Assembly: GCA_009777445.1 (NCBI GenBank)
Contig: WRLV01000001.1
Location: 1 to 64,000 of the forward strand
DNA length: 64,000 nt
Direction of reading: 5' to 3'
From: Oscillospiraceae bacterium
GTDB lineage: Bacteria > Bacillota > Clostridia > Oscillospirales > Ruminococcaceae
Position numbers and translations under genes: made by a program. Below are positions 47,099 to 58,014 of this stretch, in pieces. The stretch's first letter is position 1. Every line of letters begins with the position of its first letter. Below the pieces are notes generated by a model. It was not told the DNA's origin and searched no databases. It saw only the letters and a list, made by a program, of their open reading frames with translations.

Positions 47099-48063
47099 AA
47101 GCTTACACATGTCCTTTCTGCACAAATCTGCAATGCTGTGTTAACAATATTTTCAGCGCAAAGCCCATATTTTTTCAAAAGCTCTAAAGCGGGCCCTGAA
47201 ACGCCGAACTCGTCTTTTATTCCTACTTGAGCGAAAGCGGGGGCAAGCTCTTTTTCTGCTAACAACTCTGCTACTGCCGAACCTAAACCACCGATGGTTG
47301 AATGTTCTTCTACTGTAATAATTTTATTGGTTTCACGGGCGGCTCTCAAAATAATTTCTTCGTCCAACGGCTTAATTGTATGGATATTGATAATCCGCGC
47401 ATTAACCCCTTTGTCCCTTAACATTTCATATGCTTCAAGGGCTTGTGCCACCATAAGACCTGTCGCCACAATTGCCACGTCATCGCCTTCGGTTAAGGCA
47501 ATCCCCTTGCCTATTTCAAATTTATAGTCGGGGCCTTTGTTAATCACGGGGACTGCCAATCTCCCAAATCTGAAATAAACAGGGCCGTAATGGTTTTCCA
47601 TTGCTAACACGGCGGCTTTAGCTTCAACCGCATCAGATGGATTTATAACGGTCATGCCGGGTATAGTGCGCATAATCGCAATATCCTCGTTGCATTGATG
47701 TGACGCGCCATCTTCACCCACTGAAATGCCCGCGTGCGTTGCGCCGATTTTAACGTTTAAATGAGGATAACCTATGCAATTTCTGATTACCTCATAAGGG
47801 CGACCGGCGGCGAACATTGCAAACGAACTGGCGAACACCAACCTGCCGGTAGCGGCAATTCCGGCGGCAACCCCCATCATATTCGCTTCTTGTATGCCGC
47901 AGTTGAAGAAACGTTCGGGGAATTTATTTTTAAATTTAACGGTTTTAGTCGCCTCAGCTAAATCCGCATCAAGCACAATCATGTCCGGTCTTTTTAACCC
48001 AAGCTCACACAAAGCTTCACCATAGCTGTCTCTGGTAGCAATTCTCTCCATATTTTTAGACAT
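47095..48063 (-). CDS. Transketolase C-terminal subunit
   Basis: VLDADLAEATKT, FPERFFNCGIQEANMMGVAAGIA. Confidence 0.93.
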   Translation of the reverse strand: MSKNMERIATRDSYGEALCELGLKRPDMIVLDADLAEATKTVKFKNKFPERFFNCGIQEANMMGVAAGIAATGRLVFASSFAMFAAGRPYEVIRNCIGYPHLNVKIGATHAGISVGEDGASHQCNEDIAIMRTIPGMTVINPSDAVEAKAAVLAMENHYGPVYFRFGRLAVPVINKGPDYKFEIGKGIALTEGDDVAIVATGLMVAQALEAYEMLRDKGVNARIINIHTIKPLDEEIILRAARETNKIITVEEHSTIGGLGSAVAELLAEKELAPAFAQVGIKDEFGVSGPALELLKKYGLCAENIVNTALQICAERTCVSL

Positions 48064-48083
48064 TCCCTTTCATCACAAACTAT

Positions 48084-48923
48084 TTACATAAGTTTTTCTA
48101 ATATTTTTTCTAAATCTGCCATTGCGATTTTATATTCTGCTTCGTTAGGGGCTCGTCCGTGCCATGAGACATCGTTTTCCATGAACGAGACACCTTTGCC
48201 CTTAATACTCTTTTGTATTAGCATTGTCGGTTGCCCGACTTTGCACTCTGCTTCATTAAAAGCGTCTTCAATTTGTTCAAAGTCGTGAGCATCAATAACA
48301 ATGACATTCCACCCAAAAGCCCTGAATTTTTCGTCAATTGGATAGGACGACATAACATCGCGAATGTTGCCGTCAATTTGAAGCCCGTTGTTGTCAATCA
48401 CAGCGCATAGATTATCAAGCTGATAGTGAGCGGCAAACATCGCCGCTTCCCAGACTATTCCCTCTGCAATCTCGCCGTCACCCAACACCGCGTATACTCT
48501 GTAGGGGGCGTTAGAAATTTTTCCCGATAACGCCATTCCGCAAGCGGCTGAAAACCCCAAACCAAGAGAGCCTGTGCTCATATCAACACCCGGGACTTTC
48601 AGCATATCGGGGTGCCCTTGAAGTCGAGAACCGATTTTCCTCAAATTTTTAAGCTCCTCCACCGGGAAAAATCCACGTTGCGCTAATACAGAATATAACG
48701 CCGGCGCGGTATGCCCCTTTGACAACACAAAACGGTCACGGCTTTCAAGAGCCGGATTTGTCGGCTCAACATTCATACGGTTCATATAAAGATAAGTGAG
48801 AATGTCGGCAATAGATAAAGAACCGCCCGGATGCCCGCTTTTGGCGTTAAAAGTGGACTCGATAATTCCCATTCTCACCTTCGTGGCAGTGATTTGAAGC
48901 TGTTTTTTAATTTGCGCATCCAT
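48084..48923 (-). CDS. Transketolase N-terminal subunit
   Basis: SGHPGGSLSIADILTYLY, VLGDGEIAEGIVWEAAMFAAHYQLDNLCAVIDNNGLQIDG. Confidence 0.95.
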   Translation of the reverse strand: MDAQIKKQLQITATKVRMGIIESTFNAKSGHPGGSLSIADILTYLYMNRMNVEPTNPALESRDRFVLSKGHTAPALYSVLAQRGFFPVEELKNLRKIGSRLQGHPDMLKVPGVDMSTGSLGLGFSAACGMALSGKISNAPYRVYAVLGDGEIAEGIVWEAAMFAAHYQLDNLCAVIDNNGLQIDGNIRDVMSSYPIDEKFRAFGWNVIVIDAHDFEQIEDAFNEAECKVGQPTMLIQKSIKGKGVSFMENDVSWHGRAPNEAEYKIAMADLEKILEKLM

Positions 48924-49776
48924 AATCTTTAGTTATTTCCTCTCTTCGTTTCAAAACATTTTTGAATATATAATCTATTATCTCCGAAATTGCGTGATTA
49001 TTATTATGTGTCACCACCATGTCGGCAACCGCCTTTACCGATTCCTCGGCGTTGTCCACCGCTATTCCCATATCGGCGTATTCGAGAAGCTCAATGTCGT
49101 TCATAAAATCGCCCGCGGCAACGGTAAACAGCCCGTCACCAATAAACGGCAACATTTTTAACATTCCACTGCCCTTATTAACGTTTTCGGGCAACAGCTC
49201 ATAATAAACCGGTGCCGAACGCACCCAACAAGCATTTTTACTGCAATGTTCTTGCGTAAAATCGATAAGACTGTCTATATTTTCGGGGCAATCTATGAAT
49301 AAAACTTTCTGCCAATCCGTTGGCGGAATCTCATCTAACGTTGTTTCTATGGGAATGACTTTTCCGAAGCTTAGGTGTTTTTCTTCAAGCGCGTTGTTGC
49401 GCAAAAGATAAACATCGTCACCACGCAAAATCTCAATAGCGCAGGTGGGGAATTTTTCAAACACCAACTCAATATAGTTTTTTGTCTCGGGTTTCAACGA
49501 ACAACACCAAAGTTGTTTGTTTTTCTTAAAGTCATAGACGGCTGCCCCGTTAAAAATCACTGCAGGGCAGTCTATATCCAACTTTTCGGCAATAAGTCGC
49601 GCCATTGAAACACCTCTGCCTGTGGCGATGGTGAAAGCTCCCCCCGCCGCCCTCAGGGCATTTATTGCCGCTATGTTAGTGTCCGTGAGTTCGTGAAAAT
49701 CATTAAGCAATGTCCCGTCCACATCGGTTATTAACAAGACTTTACTGATTTCAATATCGCTTAATCTCTTTTTCAT
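48907..49776 (-). CDS. Cof-type HAD-IIB hydrolase
   Basis: LLITDVDGTLLND, AAGDFMNDIELLEYADMGIAVDNA. Confidence 0.92.
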   Translation of the reverse strand: MKKRLSDIEISKVLLITDVDGTLLNDFHELTDTNIAAINALRAAGGAFTIATGRGVSMARLIAEKLDIDCPAVIFNGAAVYDFKKNKQLWCCSLKPETKNYIELVFEKFPTCAIEILRGDDVYLLRNNALEEKHLSFGKVIPIETTLDEIPPTDWQKVLFIDCPENIDSLIDFTQEHCSKNACWVRSAPVYYELLPENVNKGSGMLKMLPFIGDGLFTVAAGDFMNDIELLEYADMGIAVDNAEESVKAVADMVVTHNNNHAISEIIDYIFKNVLKRREEITKDYGCAN

Positions 49777-49777
49777 A

Positions 49778-50689
49778 TCATGAACTAATACTCCGTAATA
49801 ATTTTAAAAAATATTCGGGCAGTGGGGCAGAAAATTCAAGCTCTTCCCCCGTTCGCGGGTGTGAAAACCCGATTGTCCGCGAATGCAGGCACTGACCTTT
49901 AAGCCATTTCGGCTTACCGTTGCCGTACACATCGTCACCTAAAACAGGATGCCCTATATGCGCCATGTGTACGCGAATTTGGTGGGTTCGCCCTGTCGTA
50001 AGTCTCAAGCGCAAATGGGCGGCTTTGTCATATTGCTCAATAATTTTGTAATGTGTTACAGCACTTTTTGAATTTTTCGCTGTTACTGTCATCTTTTTTC
50101 TGTCACGCGTGTCTCTGCCAATCGGGGCATCAATGGAGAAATATGTTTCTGACAGCTCACCGGGTTTTCCTGCAACAACTGCTTCATATTCTCTTTTAAG
50201 TTTTCTGTCTTTGATTTGGGCGGCAAGGGCGTTGTGGGCAAAATCGTTTTTAGCGACAACCAACAATCCGCTTGTGTTCATGTCTAAGCGATGAACGATT
50301 CCGGGGCGCAACTCGCCGTTAATTCCCGAAAGGCTATTACCGCAATGATATAACAGCGCGTTCACCAATGTCCCGTCTTTGTGGCCGTGCGCCGGGTGAG
50401 TCACCATGCCGCGCGGCTTGTTCACGACTAACAGTTCTTTGTCCTCAAAAATTATGTCTAAGGGAATGTCTTGTGCCACTATGTCAACAGTTTCGGGTGG
50501 CGGCAAACTCACTTCAATCAAGTCATTCGCATTAATTTTATAGTTCTTTTTTACCGCTCTTTTATTTACAAGACAATTTCCGCCCTCAATCAAGATAACG
50601 GCGGCGTTTCTTGTGCTGCTTAATTCTTGCGAAATATATTTATCAATCCGCAAGCCGCTTTCAGTGGGTTTAAAAATGAATTCTCTCAT
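49778..50689 (-). CDS. rluD: RluD-type 23S rRNA pseudouridine synthase
   Basis: PGIVHRLDMNTSGLLVVAK, TGRTHQIRVHMAHIGHPVLGDDVYG. Confidence 0.93.
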   Translation of the reverse strand: MREFIFKPTESGLRIDKYISQELSSTRNAAVILIEGGNCLVNKRAVKKNYKINANDLIEVSLPPPETVDIVAQDIPLDIIFEDKELLVVNKPRGMVTHPAHGHKDGTLVNALLYHCGNSLSGINGELRPGIVHRLDMNTSGLLVVAKNDFAHNALAAQIKDRKLKREYEAVVAGKPGELSETYFSIDAPIGRDTRDRKKMTVTAKNSKSAVTHYKIIEQYDKAAHLRLRLTTGRTHQIRVHMAHIGHPVLGDDVYGNGKPKWLKGQCLHSRTIGFSHPRTGEELEFSAPLPEYFLKLLRSISS

Positions 50690-50693
50690 ATTT

Positions 50694-51338
50694 TCAGACA
50701 GGAGCGGTGTCGTCTGTTTGCTCTGTGTCGTCTGTTTTTTCTGTGTCATCTGTTTGCTCTGCTATCGGTTTCTTTTGGAAGAAAAGTGCGCACAACATCA
50801 ATGTCGCCCCGACAACGGCACAAATGTCAGCCAAATTAAAAACAGGAAAGTTAATAATTTTAAAGTCGATAAAATCAACGACATAGCCGCTTATTACGCG
50901 GTCGATTAAATTACCTGTGCCGCCGGCGACAACCAACGCAATCGACCAAATCGTGAGTTTTGTTTTCTCGCTTTTGTTAAATAACAGCCCGAGCAAAACA
51001 ATCACAAAAGCGCATGAAATCGCTATTAAGAGCAACTGTTGCCCTTGAAATATGCCAAACGCGGCACCGGTATTTTCAACATAAGTAAAGTTCAACACTT
51101 CATGACCGCCAACACTGATAAGAGGAATAGACCTCACGGGCATAAGATAAACCACCGCAAGCCATTTTGTCAACTGGTCTAAACCAATCAAAACAAGAGA
51201 AACCAAAAGTGCGACCGCCGGCGTACCGCCGGAAGAAGACCGAGAATATGTTTGTTCTTTTTTCGACAGCCCACGCGCGGGTTGAACTTCAGCTTTCGGC
51301 GTACCGCCGGTGGTAGATTTTTCTATATCCTCTGTCAT
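50694..51338 (-). CDS. lspA: Lipoprotein signal peptidase (signal peptidase II)
   Basis: DQLTKWLAV, VENTGAAFGIF, GGTGNLIDRV, DFIDF…FNLADI. Confidence 0.94.
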   Translation of the reverse strand: MTEDIEKSTTGGTPKAEVQPARGLSKKEQTYSRSSSGGTPAVALLVSLVLIGLDQLTKWLAVVYLMPVRSIPLISVGGHEVLNFTYVENTGAAFGIFQGQQLLLIAISCAFVIVLLGLLFNKSEKTKLTIWSIALVVAGGTGNLIDRVISGYVVDFIDFKIINFPVFNLADICAVVGATLMLCALFFQKKPIAEQTDDTEKTDDTEQTDDTAPV

Positions 51339-51370
51339 ATTTTCAGACTGCCCTTTCTGCACAAATGTGC

Positions 51371-52423
51371 TTAGCTTTTCGTTATAAGATTATACGGGAA
51401 GGCTTTTTTTGCCTTAATTGCTTCGGTGTCATCGCTAAAGTTTTCTGCTGAATTTTTCTTTAAGAAGAACCCGAATCCCTTGCTTTCTTTTTCGTTTTCG
51501 CCGTCAGAATCGATTTCAATTGAACTTGTTGAGGACAGTTTTTGCTTTTCGGGTTTAGCCCCAAATATTTCGGCGAGACCTTTTTCAAGGCGAAACTCAC
51601 CGCTATCGGTTTCAGAGTCGTTTTCTGTTTCATTGCGCGAAACTGACTTGAAGGTTTTTGTTTTGTCAATTTCCGAATTGTCTGTTTCCGGCTCGTTGGT
51701 TTCTGTTTTGACGACTTCTGGCTTATCGGGCTCTGCTTTAGGGGCTTTTGCGACCGGCGGCTCGCTGACTGTCCTGGGGGCAGCTTCTGCCTTGGTTTTC
51801 TTTAGGGTTTCGCCGCCTGCTTTATGTTCAAACAAGGTTTTTTTAATATAATCGTTTTTGTATTTTTCGGGCATTTCGATTATGTCATCGCTGACACGTT
51901 TTAGTGCCGCAATTATTTTTTCTCTGAACTCATTGACTTCTGTTTCTGTTTGATATAGCAGTTCGCGTTGAATATCGTTTTGAACTTTAAGGTCGTCTGA
52001 GATTTGTTTTGCTTTTTCTCTTGCCGTGCTTATAAGTTCTTGTGCTGTTTCTTTCGCTTCTCTCTCTAATGTCTCGTTTTCTTGAATAAGCTGTTCTTTG
52101 TCGCTTGCTAACTTAGCTAATATTGTGTCTTTTTTCTCATTAGCATCGTTGACGAGTTTTTCAGCTTTTTCTTTTGCTTCGGCAACCACTTTGTTCCCTT
52201 GTTTTTGCGCGCCGAGCAGTGCATCTTTTAAAGCGTCTTCATCGTTTCTGTATTTACGAACTTCGTTCTTTAAAACCTCAAGTTTTTTCTTCAAAGTTTC
52301 ATTGTCATCATTTAACTTTCTAAAGTCGTTAGCAACTTCCACTAAAAACGACTCTACCTCATCGGCATCATAGCCTTTGAAGCTCTTTTCAAACCTGCGT
52401 TCTCTAATTTCGCTCTCTCTCAT
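51371..52423 (-). CDS. divIVA: DivIVA-domain protein
   Basis: FEKSFKGYDADEVESFLVEVANDFRKL, long coiled coil. Confidence 0.9.
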   Translation of the reverse strand: MRESEIRERRFEKSFKGYDADEVESFLVEVANDFRKLNDDNETLKKKLEVLKNEVRKYRNDEDALKDALLGAQKQGNKVVAEAKEKAEKLVNDANEKKDTILAKLASDKEQLIQENETLEREAKETAQELISTAREKAKQISDDLKVQNDIQRELLYQTETEVNEFREKIIAALKRVSDDIIEMPEKYKNDYIKKTLFEHKAGGETLKKTKAEAAPRTVSEPPVAKAPKAEPDKPEVVKTETNEPETDNSEIDKTKTFKSVSRNETENDSETDSGEFRLEKGLAEIFGAKPEKQKLSSTSSIEIDSDGENEKESKGFGFFLKKNSAENFSDDTEAIKAKKAFPYNLITKS

Positions 52424-52451
52424 GTTTTTAGACTTCTCCCTTCTCGATTTA

Positions 52452-52895
52452 TTAATACATATCGGTGGTAGCGGCACTTTCAAGGTCTTCAATTATTTCA
52501 CCCGAAATGTCAACATCATATGGTGTCAGCATGTACATGGCATTGCCGATTCTTTTAAACTTTCCGCCCGTTGCATATGTCGCGCCGGCAAAAAAGTCAA
52601 GAAGGCGGCAGGTTGTTGCCTTATTTGTGCTATCAAGATTAAGCACTATCGCTTTTCTTAACTTAAAATAATCAATAATTTCACAGCCATCTTCATACTT
52701 TTGCGGCTTAAACACCACGATTTTAAGCTGAGTCGTCACAGGGACACTCACCTCTCTGTCATAATTGCTCGGGTCAGAATCATGCCTACGCCTTTGCATT
52801 GACGAGATATCGTCAAAATAATTTTGTTCGTCCACCACCTGCTCCTCTTCATCGGTTCCGGTGAACTTACGCATAAATTCTTTGATGCTTGCCAT
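52452..52895 (-). CDS. sepF: Cell division protein SepF
   Basis: IIDYFKLRKAIVLNLDSTNKATTCRLLDFFAGATYATGGKFKRIGNAMYMLTP. Confidence 0.94.
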   Translation of the reverse strand: MASIKEFMRKFTGTDEEEQVVDEQNYFDDISSMQRRRHDSDPSNYDREVSVPVTTQLKIVVFKPQKYEDGCEIIDYFKLRKAIVLNLDSTNKATTCRLLDFFAGATYATGGKFKRIGNAMYMLTPYDVDISGEIIEDLESAATTDMY

Positions 52896-52922
52896 CTTAA
52901 CACCATTCCTTTTCAATAAATT

Positions 52923-53582
52923 TTAAGCATTCTGTCTAAAGAGCGCGGAGCCGAGCCTTACAATGTTCGCGCCGTGCTTTATGGCGGCTTGATAGTCGCC
53001 AGACATTCCCATAGACAATATGTCGGCATTAAATTTTGCCTTTAATTTTTGAAACAGCCCGTTCATTCTCTCAAAATAGCGTTCACTGTTCATTGGTGGT
53101 GGGATTGTCATAATGCCTCTAACTCTGAGGTTTTCAAAGGCGTTAAGTGTGCTTATGAATTCCTCAACTACGCTATATTCTCCCGAAATTCCGCCTTTAG
53201 TCTGCTCATTTGCGATATTTACCTCAACGAGAACGTCCATGCTCAGGGAATGTTTCTTCGCCTGCCTGTCTATTTCGGCGGCGAGTTTTAGGCTGTCAAC
53301 CGACTGAATTAAGTCTACCTTATCAATTATATACTTTACTTTGTTAGTTTGCAAGCCCCCAATGAAGTGAATTTCGGCTTTTTTTGTATATTTTTCGCGT
53401 TTTGAGAGATATTCTTGCACTCTGTTCTCGCCTAAAAGCTCTATACCTAAAGAAAGTGCCTTATTCACCATCTCGGGTTCAACGTTTTTTGTCACCGCCA
53501 TTAAGCGAACCTCGTCTTTGATGTTATATTTGAGTTTAGTTTCGTTAATATTGTTGATAATAAGTTTATAATTCTCGTTCAT
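52923..53582 (-). CDS. YggS-family PLP-binding protein
   Basis: LMAVTKNVEPE, IHFIGGLQTNKVKYI, LSMGMSGDYQAAIKHGANIVRLGSALF. Confidence 0.94.
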   Translation of the reverse strand: MNENYKLIINNINETKLKYNIKDEVRLMAVTKNVEPEMVNKALSLGIELLGENRVQEYLSKREKYTKKAEIHFIGGLQTNKVKYIIDKVDLIQSVDSLKLAAEIDRQAKKHSLSMDVLVEVNIANEQTKGGISGEYSVVEEFISTLNAFENLRVRGIMTIPPPMNSERYFERMNGLFQKLKAKFNADILSMGMSGDYQAAIKHGANIVRLGSALFRQNA

Positions 53583-54873
53583 CGACGATTTTCCCCTCAT
53601 ATAAGTCAACTCCGCTCACCATCACTATGTTGTAAAGAGACAGATAACCGGGCTGTTCTGTGGTGTCTTCGACAATCACAAAGTCCTCTTCGTTTAAGAG
53701 TATTTTAACTTTAACAAAGACTAATTCAACCCCCACCCTGATAAGCACGCCCTGCTCGCCGCTGTCGTTAAACCGCAACGCACTGCGACTTATGCGAAGC
53801 CCTTTATAATTATTCATGAGCAGATTAAATTGCGCTGTGCGGCTTTGCAAAAACTCGTCAGTCAATATATCGCACTCAAAAATTATTATACTATCATCGC
53901 CATTTTGGTTAACACTTTTAACCCTAACATCAGTGACTTTTGAGCTTGAACCCAAGCGCAACCGCATATCAAGCCCTACATAAACGCCGCGCGTTTGCGC
54001 TGAATCGAAAATGCCAACCAATTGCCACTTATAATTATCTATCATCTTCCCGATAACGTTGTCGGGGACAGGGAGTTGTGGGTTTCTTATGACTTCTTCG
54101 AGCTGTTCTTTCGTAAAATCTTTAATGTTTTGCGTGTTTATCCTGCCCTCATAGCCGTCAACCTTGCTCACGAAATAGCCGGGGGCATCGGCTATAACAT
54201 TGCTCGGCAATCTGCTTATCTGCGCTCTTAATGACGTTATATCGTTGCTAAGCTCAGCCGCTTTGCCGCCAAACGAGTTATATGTACCCCTGACTATTTC
54301 TCTTTTGCTGTTGAGAGACAAGAAGTTATTTTTGAAACTGTTTATGTCCTCAAAATTACCCACAGCCACACGGCTCATAAGTGCGGAATGATTGTTAACG
54401 AGTTGATTTGAAAGCGTGTCAATTTGTGAGTTGTCGGTGTTTTTGAGGGTTTCGGCATCTTTTAAAATCTTTATCTGCTCTTCAATTTGCGTTATTTTGT
54501 TTTGCAACATAATGTCGTTTCTGCTGTTATAGCTCTTAGCGATAACCGAGTTTTTTGCAAGCTTTGTCCCATCGCGATGGGTATAGGCGATTTCTCCCAC
54601 GTTAATAACTCTTATAATTGACTCATCACGTGCAAAAACACCTTTAAAGGGCAAAGCTTGAGTGGTTTCATAAAGCAACGCCACCTCTGTTCTGTTGGTT
54701 GAGGTGAAGTAAGAGACCAACCGCGACACAAGCACAACCACAACAAATAGAAAGAACAACATGGGAACGACAAACGTCAACACGCTTTTTCGTCTTGTTT
54801 TCTTTCCCTCCTGAGGTGACTGAGTTCCGACTGCGCCGGTTTTTGCTTTATTAATCCCCAATTTTTCAGACAT
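53566..54873 (-). CDS. HlyD-like membrane-fusion/adaptor protein
   Basis: Single N-terminal TM, biotinyl-lipoyl-like and coiled-coil segments; in the sepF-hfq cluster. Confidence 0.65.
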   Translation of the reverse strand: MSEKLGINKAKTGAVGTQSPQEGKKTRRKSVLTFVVPMLFFLFVVVVLVSRLVSYFTSTNRTEVALLYETTQALPFKGVFARDESIIRVINVGEIAYTHRDGTKLAKNSVIAKSYNSRNDIMLQNKITQIEEQIKILKDAETLKNTDNSQIDTLSNQLVNNHSALMSRVAVGNFEDINSFKNNFLSLNSKREIVRGTYNSFGGKAAELSNDITSLRAQISRLPSNVIADAPGYFVSKVDGYEGRINTQNIKDFTKEQLEEVIRNPQLPVPDNVIGKMIDNYKWQLVGIFDSAQTRGVYVGLDMRLRLGSSSKVTDVRVKSVNQNGDDSIIIFECDILTDEFLQSRTAQFNLLMNNYKGLRISRSALRFNDSGEQGVLIRVGVELVFVKVKILLNEEDFVIVEDTTEQPGYLSLYNIVMVSGVDLYEGKIVDEREL

Positions 54874-55114
54874 TCCCTTCTTCCTTCTCGAAAACATCGA
54901 ATATTGTCAATGTTTTAAGCGGTGCTATGGTGGAAATTGCGTGTTTGTAGATGAGGTTTTGTTTTCCGTCAGAATCTAAAATGACGGTATAGTTGTCAAA
55001 GCCTCTAACAGTCCCTTTAAACTGGAAACCGTTAGTGATGTAGATTGTGACAGGTATCTTCTCTTTACGCGCTTGGTTTAAAAAGACATCCTGAAGATTT
55101 ATGTCTTTTGCCAT
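54866..55114 (-). CDS. hfq: RNA chaperone Hfq
   Basis: [40 protein letters not shown]…KHAISTI. Confidence 0.96.
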   Translation of the reverse strand: MAKDINLQDVFLNQARKEKIPVTIYITNGFQFKGTVRGFDNYTVILDSDGKQNLIYKHAISTIAPLKTLTIFDVFEKEEGNV

Positions 55115-55169
55115 TTTAATCCCCCCATTCAAAAGGTATTTGATTTAGTATAACATACTTTCTTAAAAA

Positions 55170-56114
55170 TTACCATAGATTTTTAGTATTTTTTATTATT
55201 TTTTTTGTTTTTTCATAAATTTCATTAAAATTTGTGTTATTATCGCTGATTAGCCAGTTGATTCTCTTGTCGCGGCGCAACCAGGTGAGTTGGCGTTTGG
55301 CATATCTTCTTGTGCTTTGTTTTAGGTTTTCGACACATTCTGAGAGGGGGGCAGTGCCATCGATATAGGGTTTTAACTCTTTATGCCCAATCGCCTGCGC
55401 CGCTGTCGGGAGTTTCATTCTTAAAAATGCACGCGCTTCTTCAACCAACCCTGTTTTTAACATTTCGTCAACCCTGCTGTTAATCCTCTCATATAAAAGC
55501 GCGCGCGGCGAATAGTCTAACCCGATGAGCAAAGGCGCGTAAGGTGAGGGAACAGCGCGGCTTAAAAGCTTATGCTCACTCATGGCTTTCCCCGACATTT
55601 TTTGAACTTCAATGGCTCTTATAATTCGCGAAAGATTGTTTTCGTGCAATTTTGAAGCTGTTTCGGGGTCTTTTTCTCTGAGTTGTTCCAACAAGGCGCG
55701 GTTCCCCTGCTTTTCGGCGAACTGCCGCAACTCCTCGCGAAATTCATAGTCGGCACCCGTATCATCGAAAGTTATATTATCAACCAAACAGGAAATATAA
55801 AGCCCTGTTCCTCCTGCTATAATCGGCAGTTTTCCTCTCAAAGCAATGTCGGCAATTTTCGCCCTCGCCGCCTTAAGATAATCGGCAACAGAAAACGCCG
55901 CTTCAGGCTCAGCAAAGCCAATTAAGTGGTGTGGCACTTTGCTCAGCTCGTCTGCCGTGGGTTTAGCTGTGGCAATGTCCATGCCCTTATAAATTTGCAT
56001 TGAGTCTGCCGAAACAACCTCGCCGTCAAATTCAGCCGCTATGCGAACAGCAAGAGAAGTTTTCCCCGAAGCCGTCGGCCCGCAAACGACAATAATTCTA
56101 AACTCGCTGTTCAA
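55170..56114 (-). CDS. miaA: tRNA dimethylallyltransferase
   Basis: VVCGPTASGKTSLAVRIA, SADSMQIYKGMDIATAKP, GGTGLYI. Confidence 0.95.
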   Translation of the reverse strand: MNSEFRIIVVCGPTASGKTSLAVRIAAEFDGEVVSADSMQIYKGMDIATAKPTADELSKVPHHLIGFAEPEAAFSVADYLKAARAKIADIALRGKLPIIAGGTGLYISCLVDNITFDDTGADYEFREELRQFAEKQGNRALLEQLREKDPETASKLHENNLSRIIRAIEVQKMSGKAMSEHKLLSRAVPSPYAPLLIGLDYSPRALLYERINSRVDEMLKTGLVEEARAFLRMKLPTAAQAIGHKELKPYIDGTAPLSECVENLKQSTRRYAKRQLTWLRRDKRINWLISDNNTNFNEIYEKTKKIIKNTKNLW

Positions 56115-56126
56115 TACACAGCCCCC

Positions 56127-57971
56127 TTATCTCCCGAACATTTTCTCGATTTCATGTTTCTTTAAAATAAGAACGATTGGTCTTCCGTGAGGGCAAAACC
56201 TGATTGACTCGTCTGTCCAAACGGCGTTTGCAAGAGCGGCTAAGTCATCGAGAGAGTTCTTGTCATTCGCCTTAATAGCTGATTTACAGGCAATTGAGTG
56301 AAGAACATCATCGAAAATTCCCAAAGAATTTTGCTTCATGGCGGCGTTGCCGGTTTTTAACGTTTGCGCCAATTCAGTTACTAATGCGTTCAAATCCTCA
56401 CCCAAAAGAAGCGACGGCACTGCCGCCACCTGCACAGCATATTCCCCCACAACAATAATGTCAAATCCAATCTCTGACAGCAAGCTTAAATTCGCGCTTA
56501 TGGTGTCAACATCGGCGTTTTCAAGCTCAATGACTGTTTCTTCCGCCAACAACTGTGACGAGTTCACCAAGCGAGATTTAAGGCTTTCAAACCTTATTCG
56601 CTCGTGGGCGGCGTGTTTGTCTATAAGTATAAAATCATCATCGTTTTGGCAGAGCAGATAGGTTTTAAACAGCTCTCCTATCAGTTTCAACTCGCTTATT
56701 TGAGACTCTTCAAGTCGTTCCTGCCGCAAAATTTCGGGCAATCTTGTTGACTTAAACTGACGTGGCGACACTTCGGGTTGCTTTATTTTTTGCGACTCTT
56801 CAATTTGAAATTGCGGCTTATTAATTTTTTCTTGTGGAATGTCAAGCGGCGTTGCCGTATAAGCTTGTTTAGTTGAGCTAAACGTGATTTTATTAACATT
56901 TTCGCGTGACGGCAGGGTGTACTCCCCCTCACCGCTCGTTTGCAAAGTCTCCGCGCTCCTAAAACTGACGGGCTTTTTATTGTCGGCGTTTAGTATAGCG
57001 TTTTTGACTGCAAAATATACGGTATCGAAAATCAAGTTTTCGTTAGAGAACCTAACCTCGGTTTTAGCCGGGTGTATATTAACATCAACGCAGGAAAAGT
57101 CAACCTCTATATTTATTATGCAAGCCGGAAATTTCCCCGTAGGGACAGTCCCCCTAAAACCGCTTTCAACCGCCGCCATTAACGCCAACGATTTTATGTA
57201 TCGGCGGTTGACATAAAAATACTGCATTGTGCGATTCGCGCGCGCGAAATGTGGCGATGAAACATAACCGGTAACATGAACCCCATTTTGACTATATTGC
57301 GTTTCAATAAGTCCTGCGGCAAATTGTTTGCCGAAAATCGCGTATATTGAAGAGTAGATTTGCCCGTCACCGTTTGTAATTCTCAGCGGCTTATTGTCGC
57401 GGATAAACCTAAAGCTGATTTCGGGGTGAATTACCGCCAACTTGTCAACAACCGCTTGAACGGCGTTTCCCTCAGAAACGTCCTTTTTCAAGAACTTGAG
57501 CCTTGCCGGTGTATTGAAAAACAAATCTCTTATTATAATAGTAGTGCCGTTCGGGCAACCCGACTCATCGTGAGACAGCTCATTTAAACCCTCGATTTTA
57601 TAACTGCCCCCACGATTAGCATTTTGCACCCGCGACATTAGCTCTACTCGCGAGACCGCCGCCACAGATGCCAACGCTTCGCCGCGAAAACCCATAGTCG
57701 CTATGCTGTCTATGTCGTCTTTTCCGCTGACTTTGCTGGTTGCATGGCGCAAAAACGCTGTGGGCAGTTGCTCAAAAGCAATTCCGCAACCATTATCGGT
57801 AACACGGATAAAGCTTATCCCACCATTCATAATTTCAATGCTTATTGAAGTAGCCCCCGAATCAATCGAATTTTCAACCAACTCTTTCACAAGCGAAGCA
57901 GGCCGGTCAATAACTTCACCGGCAGCGATTAATTCAGAAACATTTTTGCTTAAAACATTAATTACAGGCAT
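56127..57971 (-). CDS. mutL: DNA mismatch repair protein MutL
   Basis: VIDRPASLVKELVENSIDSGAT, DNGCGI, TMGFRGEALASVAAVS. Confidence 0.96.
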   Translation of the reverse strand: MPVINVLSKNVSELIAAGEVIDRPASLVKELVENSIDSGATSISIEIMNGGISFIRVTDNGCGIAFEQLPTAFLRHATSKVSGKDDIDSIATMGFRGEALASVAAVSRVELMSRVQNANRGGSYKIEGLNELSHDESGCPNGTTIIIRDLFFNTPARLKFLKKDVSEGNAVQAVVDKLAVIHPEISFRFIRDNKPLRITNGDGQIYSSIYAIFGKQFAAGLIETQYSQNGVHVTGYVSSPHFARANRTMQYFYVNRRYIKSLALMAAVESGFRGTVPTGKFPACIINIEVDFSCVDVNIHPAKTEVRFSNENLIFDTVYFAVKNAILNADNKKPVSFRSAETLQTSGEGEYTLPSRENVNKITFSSTKQAYTATPLDIPQEKINKPQFQIEESQKIKQPEVSPRQFKSTRLPEILRQERLEESQISELKLIGELFKTYLLCQNDDDFILIDKHAAHERIRFESLKSRLVNSSQLLAEETVIELENADVDTISANLSLLSEIGFDIIVVGEYAVQVAAVPSLLLGEDLNALVTELAQTLKTGNAAMKQNSLGIFDDVLHSIACKSAIKANDKNSLDDLAALANAVWTDESIRFCPHGRPIVLILKKHEIEKMFGR

Positions 57972-58014
57972 TTTAGATTCCTTTTGTGGTTAATATTACC
58001 AAAGGCTTTATCTT

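Noticed and set aside
44725-57971. Long minus-strand gene run as an unusual island
   Set aside because: Housekeeping genes in broadly expected Firmicutes neighbourhoods (mutL-miaA-hfq, sepF-divIVA-lspA-rluD, transketolase pair)
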